A stretch of DNA of 40,000 nt from Candidatus Manganitrophaceae bacterium (GTDB lineage Bacteria > Nitrospirota > Nitrospiria > SBBL01 > JAADHI01): contig DUAG01000030.1 in the NCBI GenBank assembly GCA_012960925.1, positions 1 through 40,000 on the forward strand. The letters are read 5' to 3'. Both the position numbers and the translations under genes were made by a program. The number at the start of each line of letters is the position of its first letter. The stretch's first letter is position 1. Below are positions 18,228 through 26,974 of this stretch, piece by piece. The notes beneath the pieces were generated by a model. That model saw only the letters and a program-made list of their open reading frames with translations, ran no database searches and was not told where the DNA came from.

Positions 18228-19475
18228 CTACTTGCTCATCGACTCCAGAAACTCCTTATTGGACTTGGTTCCTCGAAGCTTATCAATCAGGAACTCCATC
18301 GATTCAATCGTCGAGAGCGGGCTCAAGACCTTGCGAAGGACCCACATCTTGTTCAGATCCTCCTTCTCGACGAGCAGCTCCTCTTTACGGGTTCCGGACA
18401 TGGTAATGTCGATCGCGGGGAAGATCCTCCGGTCCGCCAGTTTTCGGTCCAGATGAAGTTCCATATTGCCTGTTCCTTTGAATTCTTCAAAGATCACATC
18501 ATCCATCCGGCTTCCGGTTTCAACCAGGGCCGTGGCAATGATCGTCAAACTCCCGCCATCTTCAACATTCCTTGCAGAACCAAAAAACCGCTTTGGTCGC
18601 TGCAGGGCATTTGAATCAAGCCCACCGGACAGGACCTTTCCGCTCGAAGGCACCACCGTATTAAAAGCACGGGCCAGGCGGGTGACGGAATCCAGGAGTA
18701 TGACCACATCCCGCTTATGCTCCACAAGACGTTTTGCCTTTTCCAGAACCATCTCAGCCACTTGGACATGTCGCTGCGGCGGCTCATCAAAGGTCGAACT
18801 AACCACCTCCCCTTTCACCTCCCTCAGCATGTCGGTCACCTCTTCGGGACGTTCATCGATCAGCAGGACAATCAATATCACCTCAGGGTGATTTTTCATG
18901 ATCGCTTTCGCAATCGACTGGAGGAGCACCGTCTTACCGGTGCGCGGGGAGGCGACGATCAAGCCACGCTGTCCCTTTCCGATCGGCGTAACCAACTCGA
19001 TGACCCGTGTCGAAGTATCTCCCGCGCTGTATTCAAGATTCAGTTTCTCCATCGGGTAGAGAGGCGTCAGGTTATCAAAAAAGATCTTGTTTCGGGAGGC
19101 CTCAGGTTCTTCATGATTAATCTTTTCAACCTTTAACAACGCGAAGTACCGTTCGGTCTCTTTTGGGGGACGTATCTGGCCGGAGACAATATCACCAGTC
19201 CGAAGGCTAAATCGTCTGATTTGGGAAGGAGAGATATAGATATCATCCGGGCCAGGCACATAATTATAATCAGGAGAGCGGAGGAAACCGAAACCATCAG
19301 GGAGGGTTTCAAGGACACCTTCACCATAAATTGTCCCGTTCTTGTCCGCCTGGGCCTGGAGTATCGCAAAGATCAGTTCCTGCTTCCTCAGATTGCTCGC
19401 CCCTTCAACTCTCAACTCTTTCGCAACATCAAAGAGTTTGGAGATGCTTTTTTCTTTTAATTCAGTAAGATTCAT
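18228..19475 (-). CDS. rho: Transcription termination factor Rho
   Basis: The 415-residue product has the Rho N-terminal helical domain ([23 protein letters not shown]), the cold-shock-like RNA-binding domain ([29 protein letters not shown]) and the RecA-like ATPase with Walker A (RTGKTVLLQ), Walker B ([14 protein letters not shown]) and the R-loop. It terminates untranslated transcripts as a hexamer. It starts with GGAG six bases before the ATG, and its best promoter lies over 300 bases upstream. No large N-terminal insertion is present. Confidence 0.98.
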   Translation of the reverse strand: MNLTELKEKSISKLFDVAKELRVEGASNLRKQELIFAILQAQADKNGTIYGEGVLETLPDGFGFLRSPDYNYVPGPDDIYISPSQIRRFSLRTGDIVSGQIRPPKETERYFALLKVEKINHEEPEASRNKIFFDNLTPLYPMEKLNLEYSAGDTSTRVIELVTPIGKGQRGLIVASPRTGKTVLLQSIAKAIMKNHPEVILIVLLIDERPEEVTDMLREVKGEVVSSTFDEPPQRHVQVAEMVLEKAKRLVEHKRDVVILLDSVTRLARAFNTVVPSSGKVLSGGLDSNALQRPKRFFGSARNVEDGGSLTIIATALVETGSRMDDVIFEEFKGTGNMELHLDRKLADRRIFPAIDITMSGTRKEELLVEKEDLNKMWVLRKVLSPLSTIESMEFLIDKLRGTKSNKEFLESMSK

Positions 19476-19792
19476 TTTTTCTCCTTCAAAAAATCAGACT
19501 TTCCTATCGCTTGCAACGGGAGAGGCCATATATCACTAAGAACGCGATATACACTTCCCGCTCACAGAATCACGTGTTCCTCAAAGAATGAATAAAGTGA
19601 GAAATCACAAGACAAGCAGCAAACTGCTTTCCTAAATATGGGTTTTATTTCTTAATTGACATGCCCTGATGCAGATTTTGGAAGAATTATTAGAGAGTGT
19701 GATACTTGTTCTCCTGGACCGTACTCGGCAGGGACCCTTCTTTTGCAAGATACCCGGAAGAGAGATCCCCTCCTTCGTTGCAGTTGACTTTT
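19476..19792 (-). other. Long 5' leader of rho
   Basis: About 310 bases separate the predicted rho transcription start (near 19787) from the rho ATG. I find no convincing gene here. Near 19532-19575 the minus strand can form a hairpin (CGGGA...TCCCG with an inner TATATC/GATATA). In E. coli the rho mRNA also has a long leader used for autoregulation by Rho; whether this leader works the same way is inference. Confidence 0.45.
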
Positions 19793-19821
19793 ATTATATC
19801 CAAGGTCCACCATGTTGTCAA
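19793..19821 (-). promoter_or_regulatory. Consensus sigma70 promoter, reading toward rho
   Basis: The minus strand has TTGACA (19821-19816), exactly 17 bases, then TATAAT (19798-19793): both hexamers match consensus perfectly. The nearest downstream gene is rho. Confidence 0.82.
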
Positions 19822-19889
19822 TTCTTATTTTGGGAATCATTGGGAAATTGCAAGAGTCCACGATGGGTTCTCAGTGGACGTCATGCCAT

Positions 19890-19919
19890 TTGACTTTTTC
19901 AAACAAGGGGAAATATAAT
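19890..19919 (+). promoter_or_regulatory. Sigma70-type promoter, reading toward the lipoprotein gene
   Basis: The plus strand has TTGACT (19890-19895), 18 bases, then TATAAT (19914-19919). It points at the gene at 20051 with a leader of about 125 bases that includes a small CCCC/GGGG hairpin near 19925-19945. It forms a divergent pair with the rho promoter. Confidence 0.75.
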
Positions 19920-20050
19920 TTGAACACCCCCACCGCAAAGGGGCGAGGATTCTACGACCCGAGAAAAAAACGACTACTTTTTTATTGCGCTCGTTCTGTG
20001 CACTCAGGAGAACAGTTCTGAATACCCACATCACATGAAAGAGGTCACCC

Positions 20051-20638
20051 TTGCTTTCCGGAAAACGATTTGCCCTGAAATTATCCGTTGTCTCCCTCAT
20101 TCTTTCCTCCTTGTTATTGCCTGCATGTGCCGGGAAGGAGATCAGGGACATCAGACCTGATTGGATCCAAATCAAGGGTGGCGCAATCATGGATAAGAAC
20201 CAGAAATCATTTTACGGCGTCGGCAAGACAGATAAGGAGGGGTTAAACAAATCACTGGCCAGAACAATAGCAGACAAAATGGCCAGAGAAGAAATCAGAA
20301 AGATCTTTACAAAATATTCAGAAATACTTGTACGGGATTATCTTATCTCCATATCAAAAGACGACCCCGATGAGGACAGGAAAAAAAAAGAACTGGAAGA
20401 GAACGTGAAGGATCTCACCGTAAACCTTCTTACAGACATCACGATCGTTGACCGTTGGACCGATCATTCCGATCACGTCACTTATTCTCTGGCACGCCTT
20501 GATCTGGATAGATTCAAGAGCAACATTCAACAATCAGGAGATATGGGAAGACACATTCGAGACTTTATCCGAGACAATGCCGAAAAGGAATTCGACGTCC
20601 TGGAGAAGACACGCAGGCAGAGGCGCCGGCGGGATTAG
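20051..20638 (+). CDS. LPP20-like outer-membrane lipoprotein
   Basis: The 195-residue product has a lipoprotein signal with lipobox LPAC (Cys26), then an LPP20-like region (PDWIQIKGG, SFYGVGKTDKEGLNKSLARTIADKMAREEI) and a charged C-terminus rich in arginine. Proteins of this kind are small envelope lipoproteins of unclear role. The start is a TTG at 20051 preceded by GAGGT; the nearby ATG at 20035 is in another frame. The stop overlaps the convergent receiver gene by four bases. Lipoprotein status is clear; family assignment is moderately confident. Confidence 0.75.
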   Translation: MLSGKRFALKLSVVSLILSSLLLPACAGKEIRDIRPDWIQIKGGAIMDKNQKSFYGVGKTDKEGLNKSLARTIADKMAREEIRKIFTKYSEILVRDYLISISKDDPDEDRKKKELEENVKDLTVNLLTDITIVDRWTDHSDHVTYSLARLDLDRFKSNIQQSGDMGRHIRDFIRDNAEKEFDVLEKTRRQRRRRD

Positions 20639-21621
20639 CCCTCATCCGCCTGAAGGCGCTTCATCTCTTTCTTAATCTCAATTTCAGCAAGGGCAGGAAC
20701 GACATCCCACACCACTTTCTCGATGATTGCCGTAATGGCTTCCGGGGTGAGAGACGATTTGACCCTGTCGGGAAAATTCTCCCCCAAAACATTGTCAACG
20801 GCGTCCTGAATAATATTCCCTGAGTCTTGTTGAGTCTCACCCTCTGACGAACGCGCTTCCTCAACCTCGGATTCCATCTGAGACAAGACTGACGAAAGGA
20901 AGGGTTCATCCTGGAGCTGTTGAAGGCAATGTATTTCATCCATAGATTGAGCGTTGGCTTCCGGGACCTTCTCTTCTTCAAGATCCTCAGGAATGGGAGG
21001 CGGCTGAAAGTACTGGGTTTCTTCAAGAGAATTTTCGGAGAGGGACGGTTCCGAGGCCAGATCTGCCATGCTGTCTCCTTGCGGCTCTGCGGACGGCCCG
21101 GCCTCGTCCGCGGATACGGCCTTCTCTTCCGTCTCCTGGCTCTGGCTATCAGAGCTGGTCCACCCAAGGAGTTCTTCAATTTTCATCTCTTCTTCGGAAA
21201 GATTGTCCTCTTTTACGGAGGACGAAGTATCCGAGACGACTTCAGACTGCACGGAGGCGGCAATCCGCTTATTAACCTCTTCAACAAGAGATTTTGAATC
21301 AATGGGCTTTTCTATAAAGGCCTGGACTCCAACAGATTCAAGCTCAGAAAGATCATAATGATCGGTCGAATTCACCAACAAGACAATCGGAACATTGCTT
21401 AGACGCTCCCTCTGCCTGGTCTTCCTGACAAAGGAAACAACATCCAATCCTTCCAGACTGTAATCCGCCAGGATAAGCCCTGGGGTCTCTTTTAAGGCCA
21501 GATCAAGAGCGGAAAGACCATTGTCACTGGTAACAACATCGTAACCCTCATTTTGAAGGGTCATTTCGACCAACTTTTGAACTGCAATATTATCATCTGC
21601 CAACAAAACTGTTTGCGGCAT
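20635..21621 (-). CDS. Receiver-domain protein with long acidic linker and C-terminal amphipathic helix
   Basis: Residues 1-125 form a CheY-like receiver (DD at 9-10, phosphoacceptor D53 in LILADYSL, EKP with the conserved Lys). Then follow about 150 residues of acidic, Ser/Glu-rich low-complexity linker, and a C-terminal segment (AITAIIEKVVWDVVPALAEIEIKKEMKRL). The same end motif is familiar from receiver proteins of Deltaproteobacteria and Nitrospirota, where its partner is not established. There is no DNA-binding or enzymatic output domain. The ATG has GGAGGG just upstream. Possibly a polarity or gliding-type regulator like FrzS, but that is speculation. Confidence 0.85.
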   Translation of the reverse strand: MPQTVLLADDNIAVQKLVEMTLQNEGYDVVTSDNGLSALDLALKETPGLILADYSLEGLDVVSFVRKTRQRERLSNVPIVLLVNSTDHYDLSELESVGVQAFIEKPIDSKSLVEEVNKRIAASVQSEVVSDTSSSVKEDNLSEEEMKIEELLGWTSSDSQSQETEEKAVSADEAGPSAEPQGDSMADLASEPSLSENSLEETQYFQPPPIPEDLEEEKVPEANAQSMDEIHCLQQLQDEPFLSSVLSQMESEVEEARSSEGETQQDSGNIIQDAVDNVLGENFPDRVKSSLTPEAITAIIEKVVWDVVPALAEIEIKKEMKRLQADEG

Positions 21622-21677
21622 TTTCCCTCCGATTTCTAAAAATAAATTATGGAAAAAGTTAGCTTTTACCCAATCTC

Positions 21678-21706
21678 TGTATACCTTACTGGGTATCTTT
21701 TGTCAA
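21678..21706 (-). promoter_or_regulatory. Promoter of the receiver-domain gene
   Basis: On the minus strand TTGACA (21706-21701), 17 bases, TATACA (21683-21678). The predicted start is near 21671, about 50 bases before the ATG at 21621. Confidence 0.75.
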
Positions 21707-21735
21707 GAAATCGGCCTGACACACCCCGGCGAAGA

Positions 21736-22086
21736 TCACCACGCCTGCTCATATTCCGCTTCTTTAAAACCAACCGTCACCTTGTTCCCATCCGTGACGA
21801 TCGGGCGTTTAATCAATCTCCCATCCAATGCCATGAGGCGAATCACTTCGGCCTCATTGAGGGACTTTACCTTCTCCTTCATGTTCCGGTCCCGATATTG
21901 AACCCCGCTCCGATTGAGAAAGTCCGTGTAAGGACGACCGCTCTTCTTTATCAGGGCGGCGAGTATCCGGGCCGAAGGAGGCGTGGTCGTAATGTCAATC
22001 TCTTTCAAGCAGCGTCCACGAGAGATCAGGGATTTCTTCGCCTTCACACAGGTACTGCACCGCTTGTAATGATAAAAAGTAAGCAT
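21736..22086 (-). CDS. ArsC/Spx/MgsR-family thioredoxin-fold protein
   Basis: The 116-residue product has the CxxC motif near the N-terminus (YKRCSTCVKAKKSL, Cys10 and Cys13) and the RPIVTDG segment of the ArsC-like fold. The family includes arsenate reductases, the Spx transcription regulator and YffB-type proteins. No arsenic genes are nearby, and the sequence looks closer to the Spx/MgsR/YffB side, so detoxification should not be assumed. It is oriented away from the EVE gene. Confidence 0.85.
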   Translation of the reverse strand: MLTFYHYKRCSTCVKAKKSLISRGRCLKEIDITTTPPSARILAALIKKSGRPYTDFLNRSGVQYRDRNMKEKVKSLNEAEVIRLMALDGRLIKRPIVTDGNKVTVGFKEAEYEQAW

Positions 22087-22228
22087 CTGTCCCCCAAGGA
22101 AACACTCATTAGAATGAGATACATAAAAAAATCAGAATATACCATAACAAAAAATCAAAAACGACTGCATCCATCCGTGACGGAAGAATGCGGTATTCCT
22201 CACTTCAAAAATTGTCACATGAAGGACC

Positions 22229-22257
22229 TTGACAGAAACAAAGAAGGGCGATAGGCT
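22229..22257 (+). promoter_or_regulatory. Promoter of the EVE-domain gene
   Basis: The plus strand shows TTGACA (22229-22234), 17 bases, TAGGCT (22252-22257). A small hairpin CTTACT/AGTAAG lies near the predicted start. The next genes are the EVE protein and the receiver-AraC regulator. Confidence 0.65.
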
Positions 22258-22346
22258 TACTCATTAGTAAGTCTATCAACCGCGGTTCTGCTTGAAATTG
22301 GACGGGCCTTTCGAGTGTCATTTATCGGTCAATGAGGAACGAACGG

Positions 22347-22820
22347 GTGTCACTTCGGAAGCAATGCTGGCTTATGAAATCGGAGCCAGGCGACTTTTCA
22401 ATTGATGATTTCTTATCATCCAGGTCGACCTGTTGGTCTGGCGTCCGTAATTACCAGGCGCGGAACTACATGCGGGATGAGATGCAGCTTGGAGACGGAG
22501 TGTTCTTCTATCAGAGCAATGCGAAGCAGATCGGTATTGTCGGCAGAGCCAAGGTTATTAAAATGGGCTATGCGGATTATACCGCATGGGATCCCAGAGA
22601 CATACACTATGATCCCAATAGCTCTGCTGAAAAACCGATCTGGTTCATGGTGGACATTGAAATCGTGAAAGCCTGCGGAACGATTATTACACTGAAGCGG
22701 CTAAAATCGATCGCCGCATTAAAACATATGGGAGTTGTTCAGCGAGGGAATCGCCTTTCTGTACAACCGGTCTCTCCTGCGGCATGGGAGACTATTTTGA
22801 AACTTCCTGAATGGGACTAG
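22347..22820 (+). CDS. EVE-domain protein
   Basis: The product (about 157 residues) begins CWLMKSEPGDFSIDDFL and continues WSGVRNYQARNYMRDEMQLGDGVFFYQSNAKQIGIVGRA, the PUA-like EVE fold of thymocyte nuclear protein 1 and bacterial homologues. EVE domains recognise modified bases in DNA or RNA. The GTG at 22347 has GAGGAA eight bases upstream; an in-frame ATG at 22332 is the alternative. The family often occurs beside restriction or modification genes, but none are visible here. Confidence 0.9.
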   Translation: MSLRKQCWLMKSEPGDFSIDDFLSSRSTCWSGVRNYQARNYMRDEMQLGDGVFFYQSNAKQIGIVGRAKVIKMGYADYTAWDPRDIHYDPNSSAEKPIWFMVDIEIVKACGTIITLKRLKSIAALKHMGVVQRGNRLSVQPVSPAAWETILKLPEWD

Positions 22821-22839
22821 ACATAAGGAGCCTATCATA

Positions 22840-23580
22840 ATGAATGAACCGATAAAAAAATCCATCCTTATTGTGGATGACGAACCCTCTGTGCTCCTTT
22901 CACTCAAGGCGCTCCTTCAAGAAAAATATGACTTGACCTCGAGCGAACACGCGGATGAAGCGCTTTCCATCCTCAATCGAGGGAAGAAATTTGATCTCCT
23001 TATTTTAGACTATCGCCTCTCCGACATGGACGGACTCACACTCTTCAAAAAGATCAGGCAGGATGACCGGGTCACACCGATTCTCTTTATGAGCGCTTAT
23101 GGAACAAAAGAGCTTTTGATCAAGATGCTTGAGGTACGGGCACATGCCTTCATCGATAAACCATGGGATAACCTTGACTTGGAAAAAAAGATCAGCCGCC
23201 TCCTTGGGCTAAATCCTTTCGAGATGGTGCATCGTAGCCTTAAGATCGATATGAATTCACTTTCGATCAAGATCCATCGTGCCGTCCAATATATCGATCG
23301 GCATTTCAATTCTCCCGCGCTTTCTCTTGAAAAGGTCAGCCAGGCGGTCTCCCTCCACCCAAAATACCTTTCCGCCTCATTTAAAGAGGAATGCGGAGTT
23401 GGTTTTCATGATTATCTCACAGAGGTCCGAATCAACCGCGCAATTAACCTTCTCAAAGACCCGCATCGCATTATTAAACAAGTCAGCGGTGAGGTCGGAT
23501 TTTCCGACCAAAGTTATTTCAGCAAGGTCTTTCAAAACAAGGTTGGCAGTTCCCCTTCCTCTTACAGGAGGCAAGGCTAA
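22840..23580 (+). CDS. Response regulator: receiver plus AraC-type DNA-binding domain
   Basis: The 246-residue product has a receiver (ILIVDDEPSVLLSL, phosphoacceptor D57 in LLILDYRLSDMDG, IDKPW) and a C-terminal AraC/XylS two-helix-turn-helix domain (about residues 145-245: LSLEKVSQAVSLHPKYLSASFKEECG and IIKQVSGEVGFSDQSYFSKVFQNKVGSSPSSYRR). It is a phosphorylation-controlled transcription regulator. No histidine kinase gene is adjacent, so its partner is unknown. It follows the EVE gene by 19 bases with AAGGAG upstream and is probably co-transcribed with it. Confidence 0.93.
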   Translation: MNEPIKKSILIVDDEPSVLLSLKALLQEKYDLTSSEHADEALSILNRGKKFDLLILDYRLSDMDGLTLFKKIRQDDRVTPILFMSAYGTKELLIKMLEVRAHAFIDKPWDNLDLEKKISRLLGLNPFEMVHRSLKIDMNSLSIKIHRAVQYIDRHFNSPALSLEKVSQAVSLHPKYLSASFKEECGVGFHDYLTEVRINRAINLLKDPHRIIKQVSGEVGFSDQSYFSKVFQNKVGSSPSSYRRQG

Positions 23581-23759
23581 CCGCGAAAAAAAACGGGATC
23601 ATTTTCAGCTCATCATATTTCCTAGGAGGTCACGGATTCTCCGAAAAATTACTGTTATCGGCCTTATGGCTCACTCGACCTTTATGAGCACGGGCGTTAT
23701 CACAGGATGGTCTTTCGCTCGGTTTTCATAGGGAGTTTTCATGCCAGACCTCATCACAG

Positions 23760-24188
23760 ATGTTGTTATTTCCAACTGTCAATCATCAACTGAAGAAATC
23801 TCCGAACACGGTCCCACTCATTTTGCCAGGAAGAACTCTAGGGTTGGATAAAGAAGAGACAACAGCCTCAGAGGGAAACACCCCTTGTCTCATCGTTATT
23901 TCGGGAAAAAACCTCGGAAATAAGATCCTCTTGAATAGACAAACGATGCGGGTTGGCCGAGCGTCAGCCGCCCACATCTCCCTGAATGAAGGAACCGTCT
24001 CAAAGAAACATGCCGAGTTCCACACAAAGAATAAACAGACCATCGTGAAAGACCTTCAGAGCAAAAATGGCCTTTACGTCAATGAGGTCAAAGTCGTCGG
24101 TTCAATCCTTAAGGATGGAGATCTCATTCGGATCGGCACAACTGTTTTTAAGTTTTTGGAGCTGGATACGGTGGAGAGGTCAGACTGA
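23760..24188 (+). CDS. FHA-domain protein, start uncertain, possibly frameshifted
   Basis: The C-terminal 95 residues form a clear FHA domain (MRVGRASAAHISLNEGTVSKKHAEFH, VKDLQSKNGLYVNEVKV, DGDLIRIG) that would bind phosphothreonine peptides. The start is the problem. The ATG at 23760 has no ribosome binding site, whereas an ATG at 23741 with a good GGGAG site opens another frame (MPDLITDVVISN...) that reads well for 36 codons and stops at 23849-23851. A single-base insertion between 23800 and 23850 would join the two. The gene stands after the AraC-type regulator; its partner kinase is unknown. Confidence 0.72.
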   Translation: MLLFPTVNHQLKKSPNTVPLILPGRTLGLDKEETTASEGNTPCLIVISGKNLGNKILLNRQTMRVGRASAAHISLNEGTVSKKHAEFHTKNKQTIVKDLQSKNGLYVNEVKVVGSILKDGDLIRIGTTVFKFLELDTVERSD

Positions 24189-24356
24189 TTTTTTTTAAAA
24201 CTCTACGAAATCACCTCGCAAAGAATCCTTCCCCGATAATTACGATCCGATTTTGAGGCATCTTCTCCTTCACGAATGCCCCCCCTTTCATATCATATCG
24301 TCGGTTTTTCTGGACTCGAGCTCATCAAAGGATAATAAACCCTTTACCAAAAAGCG

Positions 24357-25151
24357 TTACACTGCATGTTCTTTCACGATGGTCTGATCCGGAAGGAGGG
24401 TGACATAGTTGAAACAGGCTGGGAGATCCGGCTCATAGCCGGCCTTTTGGTCGTTGGGCCAGGCTGTAAATTGACAGCATGTGCTTCCGACCCCGGAATA
24501 GAGTATCCCGTCTTTGAGGACCTGTATCCCTCGGTGCATATGCCCGAAAAAGACCCCTCTCAGGCGATCTCTCGCAGGGAGAAGTACCTTATGGAGCGCT
24601 TCTCCGTTTAACAGACGCATCTCCCGGTCCCGCCAGAGCGAATCGAGGTAAACCGGAGGAAAGTGAATGAAAATGGTGAGCGGAATTTCCCCGGTCCGGA
24701 CCTCCCGACGGAGCATCTCAAGCTGCGACTCGGGAAGTTCTCCGCGAGGGTCTAATACGCCCGGTTTGCAAGGATCCAAAACAATAATGTGCTGCCCCTT
24801 GAGGACCATCCTATACACCAGGCGGTTCTCATCACCGAAATCTTCCTTCGGCCCAATCAGCAACATCGTCCGGATGTCTCGCGCCGAGTCGTGATTGCCC
24901 GCCACAAAATAGACCGGGCATTTCAATTCGTTAAAGAGGCCCGCCGCCAGTCTGTAGGCCTCCGGATCCGGATTCGCAACGACATCGCCTGTATGTATAA
25001 TAAAATCGGGCCGGGTCGGGATTTGATTAATCGCAGAGATCAGTCTTTTCAATAACTGGAAGGTCTGAACACCATAAAGCCTGAAATCGGGCGTCGTGCC
25101 AATATGCGTATCACTGATATGGACAAAACGAAGGGCTTGTGTTTCTTTCAT
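24357..25151 (-). CDS. Metallophosphoesterase, CpdA-like cyclic nucleotide phosphodiesterase family
   Basis: The product of 264 residues contains all class III phosphodiesterase metal motifs: SDTHIG (Asp14, His16), HTGDVV, AGNHDS, IHFPPV and GHMHRG. Family members hydrolyse cAMP or other phosphodiesters. The substrate cannot be told from sequence. The ATG at 25151 is preferred over the GTG at 25166, because GAGG lies nine bases upstream of it. It is divergent from the alpha/beta hydrolase gene. Confidence 0.9.
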   Translation of the reverse strand: MKETQALRFVHISDTHIGTTPDFRLYGVQTFQLLKRLISAINQIPTRPDFIIHTGDVVANPDPEAYRLAAGLFNELKCPVYFVAGNHDSARDIRTMLLIGPKEDFGDENRLVYRMVLKGQHIIVLDPCKPGVLDPRGELPESQLEMLRREVRTGEIPLTIFIHFPPVYLDSLWRDREMRLLNGEALHKVLLPARDRLRGVFFGHMHRGIQVLKDGILYSGVGSTCCQFTAWPNDQKAGYEPDLPACFNYVTLLPDQTIVKEHAV

Positions 25152-25259
25152 GGGATGACACCTCACCTTGCTTCACATGCATCCTCTGACAATACGCCAG
25201 AATATATCCAATTTTACCCAGAAAAGAAAGAAGTATAAGCCGGACACCACCACACGAGA

Positions 25260-25288
25260 TTGCAGAACAAACACTATTCATTTATACT
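25260..25288 (+). promoter_or_regulatory. Probable promoter of the hydrolase-reductase pair
   Basis: The plus strand shows TTGCAG (25260-25265), 17 bases, TATACT (25283-25288). The predicted start is near 25295, 30 bases before the TTG start of the hydrolase. Confidence 0.6.
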
Positions 25289-25324
25289 TCTCGGAATTTG
25301 AAGATTCTTCGGAGGAGAAAGACC

Positions 25325-26080
25325 TTGGAAAAGAAGATCGAACTCGAACTCACCCCCGGAGAACGTACTGCCCTTACCCTCGCCGAACCGGAAAATCTGA
25401 CGAAACATCTCGTGATTCTTTGTCACGGTTTCATGTCGAGCATGGAGAGCAGCACCAACCTCGCCCTGACGGAGAAGCTCCTCTCAAAGGGGATTGCAAC
25501 CTGTCGCTTTGACTTCTTCGGCCACAATAAAAGCTCTGGTGAATTTCAGGAGATGACCTTGACCCGCTGCCTTGCCCAGGCAGAAGGAATCCTCCGTTGG
25601 TCTACGCAACAGGGATACCGCAAGCACAGCTTGGTCGGCTCCAGTTTCGGGGGCCTCATCGCCATCCTCCTGGCCGCACGCCATCCTGACTTATGCGCGC
25701 TTGCCTTGAAATGCCCTGTCTCCGATTATCCGAAAATCTGGCAATCCCGACTCGGAGAAGGGGGGATGAAACATTGGCAGAAAAGTGGCGTCCTCTCCTT
25801 TGCCACGTTTGATGGGAAGGCCCGCCTTGAATATTCGTTCTATGAAGATCTCTTGAAGGTTGACACCTACCGCGATGCCGCCTTGATTCGGAGTCCGACC
25901 CTGATTGTCCATGGGGATGCCGATGTAGATGTTCCAGTGGACCAGAGCAATCATCTCTTTGAGCGGCTTCAGGCAGAGAAGGAGATAGAAATCATTCCGG
26001 GTGCCGGCCATGACTTCTACAAACCGGATGATTTTGAGCGCATGATCGCGAGAATCTCCGATTGGTTGATCAAGAAGTGA
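25325..26080 (+). CDS. Alpha/beta hydrolase (serine hydrolase)
   Basis: The product of 251 residues shows the oxyanion region LCHGFMSSMESS, the nucleophile elbow GSSFGG, the acid in VHGDADVDVPV and the catalytic His in GAGHDF. It resembles small esterases or acyl hydrolases of the YqiA/FrsA-like kind, with no specific substrate evident. The TTG at 25325 has GGAGGAG upstream and is preferred over the TTG at 25298. It is followed after 29 bases by an aldo/keto reductase, so the two are probably co-transcribed. Confidence 0.88.
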   Translation: MEKKIELELTPGERTALTLAEPENLTKHLVILCHGFMSSMESSTNLALTEKLLSKGIATCRFDFFGHNKSSGEFQEMTLTRCLAQAEGILRWSTQQGYRKHSLVGSSFGGLIAILLAARHPDLCALALKCPVSDYPKIWQSRLGEGGMKHWQKSGVLSFATFDGKARLEYSFYEDLLKVDTYRDAALIRSPTLIVHGDADVDVPVDQSNHLFERLQAEKEIEIIPGAGHDFYKPDDFERMIARISDWLIKK

Positions 26081-26109
26081 ACCCTGCGATGAGAATTAAG
26101 GAGGACAGC

Positions 26110-26973
26110 ATGAACCGTCGCCAACTCGGCCGCTCCGGTATTTCCGTTAATCCCATTGGTTTGGGCGGCATGCCGATGTCGATTCAGGGACGTCCGGAAT
26201 CGGCCCAATCCATTAAAGTCATTTGCTTGGCTTTAGACAATGGCATCGACTTCATCGATACGGCCGATGTCTATTGTTTGGACGATGACGACATCGGGCA
26301 TAACGAACGGCTTATCGCCAAGGCGATAAGGGAATGGAAAGGCGGCACCCCGGTATGGGTCGCGACAAAAGGAGGGATGGCGCGGTCCAAGGGGGAATGG
26401 ACAACCCATGGCGAGCCCCAACATTTAAAGAAGGCCTGCGAGGCCAGCTTAAAAGCCTTGGGCACCGATTGCATTGATCTCTACCAGCTACATGTCCCCG
26501 ACGATCATCTCCCCTTCTCCGACAGCGTTGGAGCATTGAGCGAACTCAAACAGGAGGGGAAGATCCGTCATGTCGGCTTGTCAAACGTATCCGTCGCGCA
26601 AATCAAAGAGGCCCGAGGGATTGTCGAGATTGTCAGCGTTCAAAACAAATGCAATCTGTACGCCCGGGAAGACCTTGAAGAGGGGGTCGTGGACTATTGC
26701 GAAAAAGAAGGCATCGCCTTTCTTCCCTACAGTCCCGTCGGCGGCTTCCGAAAGCACAAACGGACAGGGCAAGACCCACTGCTTCAGGAAATCGCCGATC
26801 GCAACAATATGAGTCCTTATCAGGTCGCCCTGATTTGGCTCTTGGCCAAATCACCGGTGATGATCCCCATTCCCGGTGCCAGCCGCCCTGAAAGCGCCCG
26901 CAGCAGTGCGGGTGCAATGAAATGCGCACTCTCGCCTGAGGACATCACCCAAATCGACAGAATGAGAATATAG
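26110..26973 (+). CDS. Aldo/keto reductase
   Basis: The 287-residue TIM barrel has the family signatures: IDFIDTADVYCLDDD with the catalytic Tyr, VWVATKGGMAR with the Lys, IDLYQLHVPD with the His, and the NADPH-binding IPIPGASRPESARSS. It reduces carbonyl compounds using NADPH; the substrate is unknown. The ATG at 26110 has a strong AAGGAGG site. The gene is convergent with tpx, with a large hairpin between them. Confidence 0.93.
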   Translation: MNRRQLGRSGISVNPIGLGGMPMSIQGRPESAQSIKVICLALDNGIDFIDTADVYCLDDDDIGHNERLIAKAIREWKGGTPVWVATKGGMARSKGEWTTHGEPQHLKKACEASLKALGTDCIDLYQLHVPDDHLPFSDSVGALSELKQEGKIRHVGLSNVSVAQIKEARGIVEIVSVQNKCNLYAREDLEEGVVDYCEKEGIAFLPYSPVGGFRKHKRTGQDPLLQEIADRNNMSPYQVALIWLLAKSPVMIPIPGASRPESARSSAGAMKCALSPEDITQIDRMRI

Positions 26974-26974
26974 A

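Noticed and set aside
19652..19861. 69-codon minus-strand frame upstream of rho
   Set aside because: It overlaps both hexamers of the rho promoter and has no family features.
21736..22086. Arsenate-resistance role for the ArsC-like gene
   Set aside because: No arsR, arsB or acr3-like neighbour, and the sequence fits the wider Spx/YffB group equally well.
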